A stretch of DNA of 8,563 nt. Origin: an uncultured Clostridium sp. Lineage in GTDB: Bacteria; Bacillota; Clostridia; Clostridiales; Clostridiaceae. Location of the stretch: positions 1 through 8,563 of the forward strand of contig NZ_CALEVF010000103.1 of assembly GCF_937920395.1 (NCBI RefSeq), read 5' to 3'. Position numbers and translations under genes: made by a program. Position 1 is the stretch's first letter. The number at the start of each line of letters is the position of its first letter. This document shows positions 1-7,150 of the stretch, piece by piece. The notes beneath the pieces were generated by a model. That model had not been told where the DNA came from. It made no database searches and saw nothing but the letters and a program-made list of their open reading frames with translations.

Positions 1-307
1 TAATCATAATTGCAGTCCAACCTATTAGCTGAAGTATATTTAAAATTGAAAATAAGTATGTACTATATACTCCAAAAGAAATATTAGTAGAAGTCATTGA
101 GGGCACCTTTTCACGAGTTCCAATAATGCCTCCAAGCACTAATATTCCCGTGCCTATCAAATGTCCTACAAGTATTACGATTATTCCTACTTTAAATCCT
201 AAGGGTGCAATTAATCCACCAGTCATTATTTCAGCAATAGATACCGCAGCTCCAAACCACAAAAATACAAAGGTCCAAAATCCTAATTTCTCTTTATCCT
301 TAATCAT
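1..307 (-). CDS. cytX: Hydroxymethylpyrimidine permease CytX (NCS1 family), N-terminal 102 residues only
   Basis: Translating the minus strand from the ATG at 307-305 gives 102 residues that stay open to the window edge, so the 3' end is missing. The protein begins MIKDKEKLGFWTFVFLWFGA and continues with a membrane segment holding SIAEIMTGG (about residues 23-31), a second with GHLIGTGILVLGGIIGTRE (48-66), and SFGVYSTYLFSILNILQLIGW (77-97). This is the characteristic start of CytX, a cytosine/purine (NCS1) family permease known from TPP-riboswitch operons and predicted to import hydroxymethylpyrimidine (HMP). Its start codon overlaps the thiD stop (ATGATTAA, 8-nt overlap), with a GCGGGAA upstream as a possible ribosome site, which indicates translational coupling. 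The context of an HMP kinase and a TPP riboswitch supports HMP over cytosine as substrate. The substrate itself is inferred from family and context. Confidence 0.88.
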   Translation of the reverse strand, partial: MIKDKEKLGFWTFVFLWFGAAVSIAEIMTGGLIAPLGFKVGIIVILVGHLIGTGILVLGGIIGTREKVPSMTSTNISFGVYSTYLFSILNILQLIGWTAIMI

Positions 308-1124
308 TAGCCATTCCCGCTTTTTTATATAATTCGTAAAAATGGTTTGTTGGTCCAACTCCATGCCCAATATCCAAAGAATGTTTAATAGCAATTGTTA
401 TATATTCCTTTGATTTTTGTATTGATTCTTTCATGTTAAAACCCAGTGCCAAATTTGCTGCAATAGCAGATGATAAAGTGCACCCCGTGCCATGAGTGTT
501 TTTTGTATTTATTCTGCCTGACGTAAAATTTATGATATCAAATCCATCATAAAATACATCTATAGCATCACCCTTCATATGTCCACCTTTTAAAAGTATA
601 TTTTTGCATCCTAATTTATAAATTTCTTTTGTAGCATTTTCCATATCTTCTACTGTTTTTATATCCTGGAAATCTGAATTTACTTCACGAAGTATTTCTT
701 CAGCCTCTGGTACATTAGGTGTTATAAGTGATGCAAGAGGTATAAGTTTTTTAATTAAAGCTGATTTTGAATCTGGCTTTAGAAGCGAATAACCACTTTT
801 TGATATCATTACAGGATCAAGTACTATATTTTTAGGCTTGTACAATTGTAACTTCTCCGTTATGGCATCAATAGTAGAAATTTTAGATACCATACCAATT
901 TTAACAGCATCTACAATTATATCTGTGAAAATGGCATCAATTTGTGCCTTTATGATTTCTGCGTCTAGATCCCGAACTTCAAAAACTCCCATAGTATTCT
1001 GCGCTGTTATGGCTGTTATGACACTCATTGCATATACGCCATTTGCGCTTAAGCTTTTTAAATCTGCTTGAATACCTGCACCTCCACAACTATCGGAACC
1101 TGCTATAGTTAAAACTTTTTTCAT
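300..1124 (-). CDS. thiD: Hydroxymethylpyrimidine/phosphomethylpyrimidine kinase ThiD
   Basis: A 274-residue cytoplasmic ribokinase-fold enzyme that phosphorylates HMP and then HMP-phosphate to HMP-pyrophosphate, the pyrimidine precursor for thiamin phosphate synthase. Visible signatures are the N-terminal substrate/phosphate loop GSDSCGGAGIQAD (residues 9-21), TAQNTMGV (40-47), KIGMVS (75-80), LDPVMISKSG (102-111), NVPEAEEIL (137-145), LLKGGHMKGD (177-186) and the anion-hole/catalytic HGTGCTLSSAIA (211-222). Length is normal for the family (about 265-275). The ATG at 1124-1122 follows a strong AGGAGG with an 8-nt spacer. The gene lies 27 nt downstream of thiW and overlaps cytX, so it is the middle gene of the TPP-controlled operon. 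A role as pyridoxal kinase is possible for some ThiD paralogues but is disfavoured by this context. Confidence 0.96.
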   Translation of the reverse strand: MKKVLTIAGSDSCGGAGIQADLKSLSANGVYAMSVITAITAQNTMGVFEVRDLDAEIIKAQIDAIFTDIIVDAVKIGMVSKISTIDAITEKLQLYKPKNIVLDPVMISKSGYSLLKPDSKSALIKKLIPLASLITPNVPEAEEILREVNSDFQDIKTVEDMENATKEIYKLGCKNILLKGGHMKGDAIDVFYDGFDIINFTSGRINTKNTHGTGCTLSSAIAANLALGFNMKESIQKSKEYITIAIKHSLDIGHGVGPTNHFYELYKKAGMAND

Positions 1125-1151
1125 GTTATTTTCCTCCTGTATTTTTCTGTT

Positions 1152-1646
1152 TTAGATTTCTCTATTTAAATTAGTAAGTTTTTTAAAATCTATTACTCTA
1201 AGAATTAAAAATGCAATTAGACTTCCTCCAATAGTACTTATTAAAAATGGTGCTACAAAAAACAATGCACCCACTTTTTTGCCCATTATAATATTAGCAA
1301 TTGGAAATGCTAATATTCCTCCAATGATTCCTGTTCCAAATATCTCTCCGACTACTGCTAGTAGATTCATTTTAGTTTTCTTATATAATATTCCAGCTAA
1401 AATTACCCCGACCATACTTCCAGGAAATGCCAAAAGCGAACCTGTTCCTAAAATATTTCTTAGTAAAGATATACAAAAGGCTATTGCTACGCCATATCCA
1501 GGGCCTAATAATACAGCTGATATAACATTAATTGTAGACTGAACCGGAAAGCATCTTGCTACCCCAACCGGTATAAATATGATATTACCAGCTATTACGC
1601 CAATAGCTATTAAAAGTGATGAAATAGTTAACTTTTTAGTCTTCAT
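1152..1646 (-). CDS. thiW: ThiW, predicted thiazole-specific ECF transporter S component
   Basis: A 164-residue, almost entirely hydrophobic protein, with membrane segments at about residues 8-28, 38-62, 70-88, 95-118 and 127-150. The sequence contains ISSLLIAIGVIAGNIIFIPVG, FPVQSTINVISAVLLGPGYG, LRNILGTGSLLAFPGSMVG and a FGTGIIGGILAFPIA segment, which are typical of ThiW. ThiW is an integral-membrane substrate-binding (S) component found with thiamin salvage genes under TPP riboswitches. It is predicted to take up the thiazole moiety (hydroxyethylthiazole) and needs a shared EcfA/EcfA'/EcfT module encoded elsewhere; none is seen here. The ATG start has GGGAG 9 nt upstream. It is the first gene of the operon, about 80 nt after the riboswitch terminator. 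Membership in the S-component group is clear. Thiazole as substrate is a family-level prediction. Confidence 0.9.
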   Translation of the reverse strand: MKTKKLTISSLLIAIGVIAGNIIFIPVGVARCFPVQSTINVISAVLLGPGYGVAIAFCISLLRNILGTGSLLAFPGSMVGVILAGILYKKTKMNLLAVVGEIFGTGIIGGILAFPIANIIMGKKVGALFFVAPFLISTIGGSLIAFLILRVIDFKKLTNLNREI

Positions 1647-1725
1647 GCATCGACACTCCCTTATCTTATATAATCAAAAGGAATAAACTCTAAATAAACT
1701 AGCGTAAATAGTGTGCTGCATAACT

Positions 1726-1760
1726 AAAAAAACACAAATCCAAAGGATTTGTGTTTTTTT
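1726..1760 (-). terminator. Intrinsic terminator of the TPP riboswitch expression platform
   Basis: A perfect inverted repeat: the arm AAAAAAACACAAATCC (1726-1741) pairs with GGATTTGTGTTTTTTT (1745-1760) around a 3-nt loop. Either strand yields a GC-containing stem closed by a U tract, so it could work in both directions. It sits between the TPP aptamer and thiW, where a transcription-attenuating riboswitch needs its terminator. The inferred logic is that TPP binding lets this hairpin form and stops transcription before thiW. The antiterminator pairing was not resolved by eye. Confidence 0.9.
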
Positions 1761-1797
1761 AACGTGATATATAATAATTCATATATAATACACCAAT

Positions 1798-1894
1798 AAA
1801 CAACTTCCTACGCTGGCATTATCCAGTTCAGGTCATAGGGTCAAAGAATTTCGATTCTTGTTCTCAGTTGGCATATCCAACTCCCCTGTGCTCG
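1798..1894 (-). promoter_or_regulatory. TPP riboswitch (THI element) aptamer
   Basis: Read on the minus strand, the conserved THI-box blocks appear in order: CACAGGGGAG at the 5' side (1890-1881), CAACTGAGAA (1870-1861, the CUGAGA core), GACCCTATGACCTGAAC (1842-1826), then CTGGATAATGCCAGCGTAGG (1826-1807) and GAAGTTG at the closing side. The optional P3a-like stem is ACAAGAATCGAAATTCTTTG with a short loop. This is a full-length aptamer and binds thiamin pyrophosphate. It lies directly upstream of a terminator and the thiW-thiD-cytX genes on the same strand, so it should lower their expression when TPP is plentiful. Confidence 0.97.
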
Positions 1895-1921
1895 GTTATT
1901 CTTTTTTTACTTTATACACTA

Positions 1922-1950
1922 ATAATAACATAACAAGTTATTATAAACAA
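1922..1950 (-). promoter_or_regulatory. Candidate sigma-A promoter of the thi salvage operon
   Basis: On the minus strand there is TTGTTT (1950-1945), a 17-nt spacer, and TATTAT (1927-1922). This would start transcription about 20-30 nt upstream of the TPP aptamer, the right geometry for a riboswitch leader. An 8-bp inverted repeat (ATAATAAC / GTTATTAT, 1922-1944, 7-nt gap) covers the spacer and the -10. In such AT-rich DNA the hexamer matches are only suggestive. Confidence 0.5.
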
Positions 1951-1965
1951 TTATATTTAACATTT

Positions 1966-3576
<1,611 letters not shown>

Positions 3577-3594
3577 TCATATATCATTAATTAA

Positions 3595-3623
3595 ATTATA
3601 ACTTACTATTATAACTTTTGCAA
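3595..3623 (-). promoter_or_regulatory. sigma-A-type promoter of glpK
   Basis: On the minus strand TTGCAA (3623-3618), a 17-nt spacer and a perfect TATAAT (3600-3595) form a near-consensus promoter. Transcription would start near 3588, giving a leader of about 130 nt before the glpK ATG, with the terminator hairpin inside it. This is the best promoter match in the window. Confidence 0.7.
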
Positions 3624-3825
3624 TATTAGATAAAAATTTCACAATTTCTATTTGTTTTCATAAAACTTATATCCATTAATGTAACATTTTGTATTACTTG
3701 CAATGTAATAATTCTTAATATTTCAAATGATTTATTTTTTATACTAGTGAAATTTTATGAAAGAGAAAACAACATAAGATTTGTTAATAATTTCATCTAT
3801 ATTTTATAAAAAAGTGGGTATCCTA

Positions 3826-3850
3826 TATAATGCACTGAATATGCACAGTG
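3826..3850 (+). promoter_or_regulatory. -10 element and small inverted repeat before the Ser/Asn-rich repeat protein gene
   Basis: TATAAT (3826-3831) lies 47 nt before the ATG, but no good -35 is found 16-18 nt upstream. Directly after it comes CACTG (3833-3837) and, 8 nt later, CAGTG (3846-3850), an inverted repeat over the expected transcription start; TGCAC also recurs directly at 3831 and 3842. This could be an operator, or the promoter may be read by an alternative sigma factor. I could not match a clear sporulation sigma G, F, E or K consensus. Confidence 0.3.
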
Positions 3851-3877
3851 TAATTTTTATTTTGAAAGGGGATTTTT

Positions 3878-4294
3878 ATGGATAAGTATAGTTTAGAAGA
3901 AACAAAAAAATTAAATAATCAATCAACTAAAAACGGAGGTTCAAGCGCTACATCAAATGCTGGTATGAGTAACAGTACTAGTGATGCCAATTTACAAGAG
4001 ACAATACAATTAAATAATCAATCAGCTTCAAATAAAGGCACTAATGGTGCTTCAAGTTCTAGTATGTCAGGTATGTCTAACATGTCAGACGTTTCTAATA
4101 TGTCTAGTAGCACTAGTGAATCTTCTATAGACGAAACAAAAAAACTGAATGCCCAATCAGTTTCTAATAAAGGAACTAGTGGTTATTCAAATGCTGATAT
4201 GTCTAATATGTCTAGTAGCACTAGTGATTCTGTTTTAGAAGAAACAAAAAAACTAAATGCTCAATCAGTTTCAAATAAAGGAACTAGTAACTAA
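3878..4294 (+). CDS. Ser/Asn-rich four-repeat protein, resembling gamma-type small acid-soluble spore proteins
   Basis: A 138-residue protein with four copies of a unit (S)xLEETKKLNxQSxSNKGTS, with the ET pair at residues 8-9, 41-42, 86-87 and 122-123. The units are joined by linkers made of Ser, Asn, Met, Thr and Gly such as MSNMSSSTSD. Serine is 37 of 138 and asparagine 19 of 138. There is no Cys, Trp, Phe, His, Pro or Arg, no signal peptide and no membrane segment, so it should be cytoplasmic and disordered. The core [KR]xxNxQSxxxxG following an ET resembles the repeats of bacillal SspE (ETNAQQVRKQNQQSAAGQGQ), the gamma-type SASP that serves as an amino-acid store in spores. The start is fixed by GAAAGGGG 6 nt upstream of the ATG. 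It is a single gene diverging from glpK. That it is a gene is well supported. The spore-protein role is inferred from repeat shape and composition only. Confidence 0.8.
   Translation: MDKYSLEETKKLNNQSTKNGGSSATSNAGMSNSTSDANLQETIQLNNQSASNKGTNGASSSSMSGMSNMSDVSNMSSSTSESSIDETKKLNAQSVSNKGTSGYSNADMSNMSSSTSDSVLEETKKLNAQSVSNKGTSN
4094..4288 (+). repeat. Two tandem copies of a 108-bp intragenic unit
   Basis: Codons 73-101 (4094-4180) and 109-137 (4202-4288) of the repeat protein match at 25 of 29 residues with a 36-codon period. The run encoding SNMSSSTS is identical in both copies at the nucleotide level, as is much of the KKLNAQSVSNKGTS segment apart from synonymous changes. Repeats 1 and 2 (periods 33 and 45 codons) are more diverged. 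This points to recent in-frame duplication of the last unit and likely length variation between strains. Confidence 0.85.
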
Positions 4295-4319
4295 TATCAT
4301 ATTTTTATGTTACTTTTTT
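4286..4319 (+). terminator. Weak intrinsic terminator after the repeat protein gene
   Basis: AGTAAC (4286-4291), overlapping the last codons, can pair with GTTACT (4309-4314), which runs directly into six T (4314-4319). The loop is 17 nt and AT-rich, so the hairpin is weak. Its placement right after the stop codon supports a role in ending this transcript. Confidence 0.4.
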
Positions 4320-4367
4320 AACTATAATTAGAATAAATATAGATATTAACAATATATATTTCTTTTT

Positions 4368-4397
4368 AGGGGAGTCAAATTAAATTTTGACTTCCTT
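4368..4397. terminator. Hairpin between convergent genes
   Basis: AGGGGAGTCAAA (4368-4379) pairs with TTTGACTTCCTT (4386-4397, with G-T wobbles) around a 6-nt loop. It lies between the plus-strand repeat gene and the minus-strand 97-residue gene. Downstream on the plus strand the sequence is moderately T-rich. On the minus strand it is A-rich, so it is likelier to stop plus-strand transcripts. Confidence 0.5.
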
Positions 4398-4413
4398 TAC
4401 TATATTATTTCAA

Positions 4414-4707
4414 CTAATTTTCTTCTTCTACATAAGTAACATTACCATCGAAAATATAAGCTAAAGAAGTTTTTGTACCTTCTAGTGCATACATCATTTT
4501 TTCTATAACACTTTGCTCTTCCTTATTGGTTATTATAGAAAGTTTATCATCCTCATGAACTTCAGATTTAAGTTCGAATTCATAAATAAAATCATTTATT
4601 AATCTTACCCACTCAGCTGTGTCATTAGATCCTACATTTTGTCTCTTTCCGAACTCTTTTATTGTTCTATCTAATTGTTTTTTTGAATATCTCAATATAT
4701 TTGCCAT
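4414..4707 (-). CDS. Small protein of unknown function (97 residues)
   Basis: I do not recognise this family. The protein is soluble-looking with no signal peptide or membrane segment. It has a basic N-terminal third (RYSKKQLDRTIKEFGKRQ, residues 6-23), a central stretch with WVRLINDFIYEFELKSEV (33-50) that looks helical and amphipathic, a further helix-like EEQSVIEKMMYALEG (63-77), and an acidic end (VEEEN). The reading frame is credible because the ATG is preceded by AGGGAGG about 10 nt upstream and because it fills the space between a terminator and a convergent hairpin. It follows rplY on the same strand but is separated from it by a terminator, so it probably has its own promoter, which I could not define. 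Function is unknown. Confidence 0.7.
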   Translation of the reverse strand: MANILRYSKKQLDRTIKEFGKRQNVGSNDTAEWVRLINDFIYEFELKSEVHEDDKLSIITNKEEQSVIEKMMYALEGTKTSLAYIFDGNVTYVEEEN

Positions 4708-4775
4708 TCTTTCGCCGCCTCCCTACTACTTTTAAAAGTTTTTGTGTTTAATTCTAGATTTATCCACAATAACAT

Positions 4776-4806
4776 AAAAGGATGAACTTTTATGGTTCAT
4801 CCTTTT
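4776..4806 (-). terminator. Intrinsic terminator of rplY
   Basis: A perfect 12-bp inverted repeat: AAAAGGATGAAC (4776-4787) and GTTCATCCTTTT (4795-4806) around a 7-nt loop. On the minus strand it begins 23 nt after the rplY stop codon, and the stem ends in TTTT followed by ATGTTATT. This is a clear end for the rplY transcript. Confidence 0.85.
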
Positions 4807-4829
4807 ATTATTAAATAATTTCTATTTTT

Positions 4830-5447
4830 TTATGCTTTAACTTCTGGTTCAGCAACAGCTGCTTCAGGAGTCGCAACTACTTCTTCAACTTCTTCTTCAA
4901 CCTCTTCCTTCATTTGTGTTATAGATGCGTAAACTTCATCTTCCTTATCCATAACTTTTATTTCTTTATTTAAATCAAAATTCTTTATTGTAATTGAATC
5001 TCCAAGAGCCATTTGTGATACATCAATACTTAATCCATCTGGCATTATAGCCATCTTACCAAAAACATCTATTTCTGGTTTTTGAACTTGTAATTGAAGA
5101 CGTTGTGAGCTTAAATTCTCTTCACCCTTATAAGCAATAGGCAATTGCATTTTAATTTCATGATCTTTAGATACAAGTTGCACATCTATGTGTGTAATTT
5201 TAGCAGTTACTGGATGTCTTTGAATTTCTTTTATAAATCCAGTTTTTTCTTCTTCTCCGTATTTAACTAAAACTTTTGCATTAGAACCATGTTTTGCGAG
5301 AATTTTTCTTAATGGTACTAATTCAAATTTTACAGAAGTTGCATCTGTAGAACCATCTCCATACATTACTCCAGCAATAAAACCATCTTCATTAAATCTT
5401 TTATTGCTTGCAGTTCTTTCAAGTGCATTCAAAATAACCTGTTCCAT
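4830..5447 (-). CDS. rplY: 50S ribosomal protein L25/general stress protein Ctc, two-domain form
   Basis: A 205-residue protein. Residues about 3-92 form the L25 5S-rRNA-binding domain, with GVMYGDGS (26-33) and the typical IKEIQRHPVTAKITHIDVQLV block (72-92). Residues about 98-180 form the TL5-type C-terminal beta domain, with MQLPIAYKGEE, VDVSQMALGDSI-like IDVSQMALGDSITIKNF and EDEVYASI. A tail rich in Glu, Val and Ala (EEVEEEVEEVVATPEAAVAE, from 181) closes the protein. This is the long Ctc form found in Firmicutes, which binds 5S rRNA in the large subunit and is stress-induced in Bacillus. The ATG is preceded by AGAGGAG about 9 nt upstream. A short GGCTT/AAGCC hairpin (5465-5477) lies just before that site. 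It is monocistronic, with its own terminator downstream. Confidence 0.96.
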   Translation of the reverse strand: MEQVILNALERTASNKRFNEDGFIAGVMYGDGSTDATSVKFELVPLRKILAKHGSNAKVLVKYGEEEKTGFIKEIQRHPVTAKITHIDVQLVSKDHEIKMQLPIAYKGEENLSSQRLQLQVQKPEIDVFGKMAIMPDGLSIDVSQMALGDSITIKNFDLNKEIKVMDKEDEVYASITQMKEEVEEEVEEVVATPEAAVAEPEVKA

Positions 5448-5993
5448 AATAATTCGCTCCTCTTGGCTTATAAAGCCTTTCTGTTTATTATTTTATATAC
5501 ATATGCTACCAATAATAATTTCCAATAATATTTGTGTTAAACTTTAAAATGACGTGATTTTTTTAACTAACAGTACCTAAAAATTTAATATATGTAATTG
5601 TAAACATTAAAAGACAACATAAATACACTGCTGCCTTCGTAAATACATTCGTTGAATTTCTATATTGTACGTATCATTTATACAAATAAATAAAAAAAAC
5701 CAGCATCACTACCCAAAAGGTAACATTAGTAATTAAAACATAATTATATTATAGCACATCATATCATATATTAGCAACAGAAGTTGTCCGTCACTATACC
5801 ATCTTTTTCAGTATCATTATAAACTAATTTTATTATTAAATCAATTTAAAATGGATATATTTAAAGTTTTTTAAGAATGATATAATTAAATAAGTTAACT
5901 TCTTAGTTTCGATTGTTAAAATACATAATATATCAATTTGTTCATTATTTACTGTTATAATTGTATATATAAATATCGATTGGAGGAATAGCA
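5448..5993. other. AT-rich intergenic region between divergent rplY and the AI-2E-family gene
   Basis: About 545 bp with no credible coding region on either strand. It must hold the rplY promoter (minus) and the promoter of the membrane protein gene (plus). TATAAT-like boxes occur (5956-5961 and near 5880), but none has a convincing -35. A T8 run on the minus strand near 5692-5699 follows only a 4-bp TACC/GGTA hairpin. No T-box, riboswitch core, tRNA or mobile-element end was recognised. Confidence 0.6.
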
Positions 5994-7094
5994 TTGATTA
6001 AATATAAAAAGATACCTTATATAGAATTTGTCCCCATCATTATAATTACTTTTCTTCTTTACAGAATTGTAAATAACATTGAAAATGTAGGTTCAATACT
6101 TCATAAAATTTTTTCATTAATGAGTTATTTTATCTGGGGATTTGTTATAGCCTATTTGCTTAATCCGCTTATGGTATATCTTGAAACAAAAGTCAAAATA
6201 AAAAGGCTCTATAGTATATTCATAATTTATACACTATTGATAGGAATAATAATATTAGGAGCGACACTACTTGCTCCTAATATTATTAACAGTGCTGTAG
6301 ATTTGTTTAACAATATCCCTAAATTTGCAGATAAATCATATAAATGGTCTACCATATTTATATCTCAAAATGAATGGTTAAACAAATTTGATCTTACCAC
6401 CAACTTAAATAAATACCTTAATACTTATAATAAAGATATATCCAAGTATTTCGCACCAGGTTTACAACTTATAATTGATAACTTAATGGGTTTAAGTTCT
6501 CTATTTATGAAATTAATATCAGGTATAGTAATATCCATTTATTTCTTAATAGATAAAGAATCTATTATTTTATATCTTAAGAAATTTATTTATTCTATTT
6601 CAAGTGATCATATTGCTATCACTGTAATTGATTTTTTAAAAATAGTTAATACTATATTTAAAAAATATTTTGTTGGTAAAATAATTGACTCTATTATTTT
6701 TGGAATTATAACATTTATCGGATTTATTATATTAGGTATACCATATGCTTTGCCTTTTAGCTTGGTAATTGCAATAACAAATATGATTCCATATTTTGGG
6801 AATATAATAGGAATGGCACCTGCTGTTATAATAACAATATTCTTTAATCCAATTAAATCTGTAGAAATAGTATTATTTATAGTAACACTTAGTAATATTG
6901 ATGGCTGGTTCATTTCACCAAAAATCATTGGTGATAAGGTCGGGCTTAGTCCTCTACTTATAATCCTTGGAATAGTTCTTGGTGGAGGGTTATTTGGAAT
7001 TATAGGAATGTTACTTGGCGTTCCTGCTATGGCATTAATTAATACTCTACTAGAAAATTTCATGAACAAACAAATAAAAAATAAGCACATCTAA
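5994..7094 (+). CDS. AI-2E family transporter (UPF0118) membrane protein
   Basis: A 366-residue integral membrane protein of the AI-2E transporter family (PF01594). Hydrophobic segments fall at about residues 8-26, 42-60, 73-95, 164-186, 232-256, 257-284, 288-306 and 318-352, with a hydrophilic stretch at about 100-155 between the third and fourth, the usual family pattern. The conserved C-terminal features ITNMIPYFGNIIG (261-273), SPKIIGDKVGLSPL (308-321) and GGLFGIIGMLLGVPAMA (331-347) are all present. Members have been linked to autoinducer-2 export (TqsA) and to Na+/H+ antiport, so the substrate cannot be assigned. The start is TTG at 5994, 7 nt after GGAGG (5982-5986); the next in-frame ATG near 6120 would remove the first membrane segment. 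It is monocistronic and convergent with the MFS gene. Confidence 0.93.
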   Translation: MIKYKKIPYIEFVPIIIITFLLYRIVNNIENVGSILHKIFSLMSYFIWGFVIAYLLNPLMVYLETKVKIKRLYSIFIIYTLLIGIIILGATLLAPNIINSAVDLFNNIPKFADKSYKWSTIFISQNEWLNKFDLTTNLNKYLNTYNKDISKYFAPGLQLIIDNLMGLSSLFMKLISGIVISIYFLIDKESIILYLKKFIYSISSDHIAITVIDFLKIVNTIFKKYFVGKIIDSIIFGIITFIGFIILGIPYALPFSLVIAITNMIPYFGNIIGMAPAVIITIFFNPIKSVEIVLFIVTLSNIDGWFISPKIIGDKVGLSPLLIILGIVLGGGLFGIIGMLLGVPAMALINTLLENFMNKQIKNKHI

Positions 7095-7109
7095 TAATTA
7101 CAATAAAAC

Positions 7110-7136
7110 ATTTGCGAAGCAAATCACTTCGCAAAT
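7110..7136. terminator. Shared bidirectional terminator between convergent genes
   Basis: A perfect 10-bp inverted repeat, ATTTGCGAAG (7110-7119) and CTTCGCAAAT (7127-7136) with a 7-nt loop, centred between the stop codons of the AI-2E-family gene (7094) and the MFS gene (7151). On the minus strand it is followed by TGTTTTATTG and on the plus strand by an AT-rich stretch, so it likely ends transcripts from both sides. Confidence 0.8.
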
Positions 7137-7150
7137 ATTAATTAGTTAGC

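Noticed and set aside
126..332. 68-codon plus-strand open frame, and similar short ones at 838-1071, 1279-1542, 3020-3217 and 7335-7547
   Set aside because: All are antisense to well-supported genes (cytX, thiD, thiW, glpK, MFS) and lack ribosome sites and family signatures.
3678..3712. Overlapping inverted repeats (ATTAC/GTAAT and GTAA/TTAC) upstream of glpK as an operator
   Set aside because: The arms are short and AT-rich, lie well upstream of both promoters, and several alternative pairings are equally good, as expected by chance.
3878..4294. Repeat cluster as a CRISPR array or non-coding satellite
   Set aside because: Period and differences are multiples of three, the frame is open throughout with mostly conservative changes, and it has a start codon and ribosome site.
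4760..4768. Perfect DnaA-box-like TTATCCACA between the 97-residue gene and the rplY terminator
   Set aside because: A single box with no cluster, no unwinding element and no dnaA/dnaN nearby; one 9-mer match is plausible by chance in this AT-rich window.
5771..5829. Short minus-strand open stretch ending DGIVTDNFCC, possible gene remnant
   Set aside because: Under 20 codons, no start codon at its head and no ribosome site, and I recognise no family.
6608..7090. 160-codon minus-strand open frame
   Set aside because: It lies wholly antisense inside the AI-2E-family gene, has no ribosome site and has a composition typical of a shadow of hydrophobic codons.
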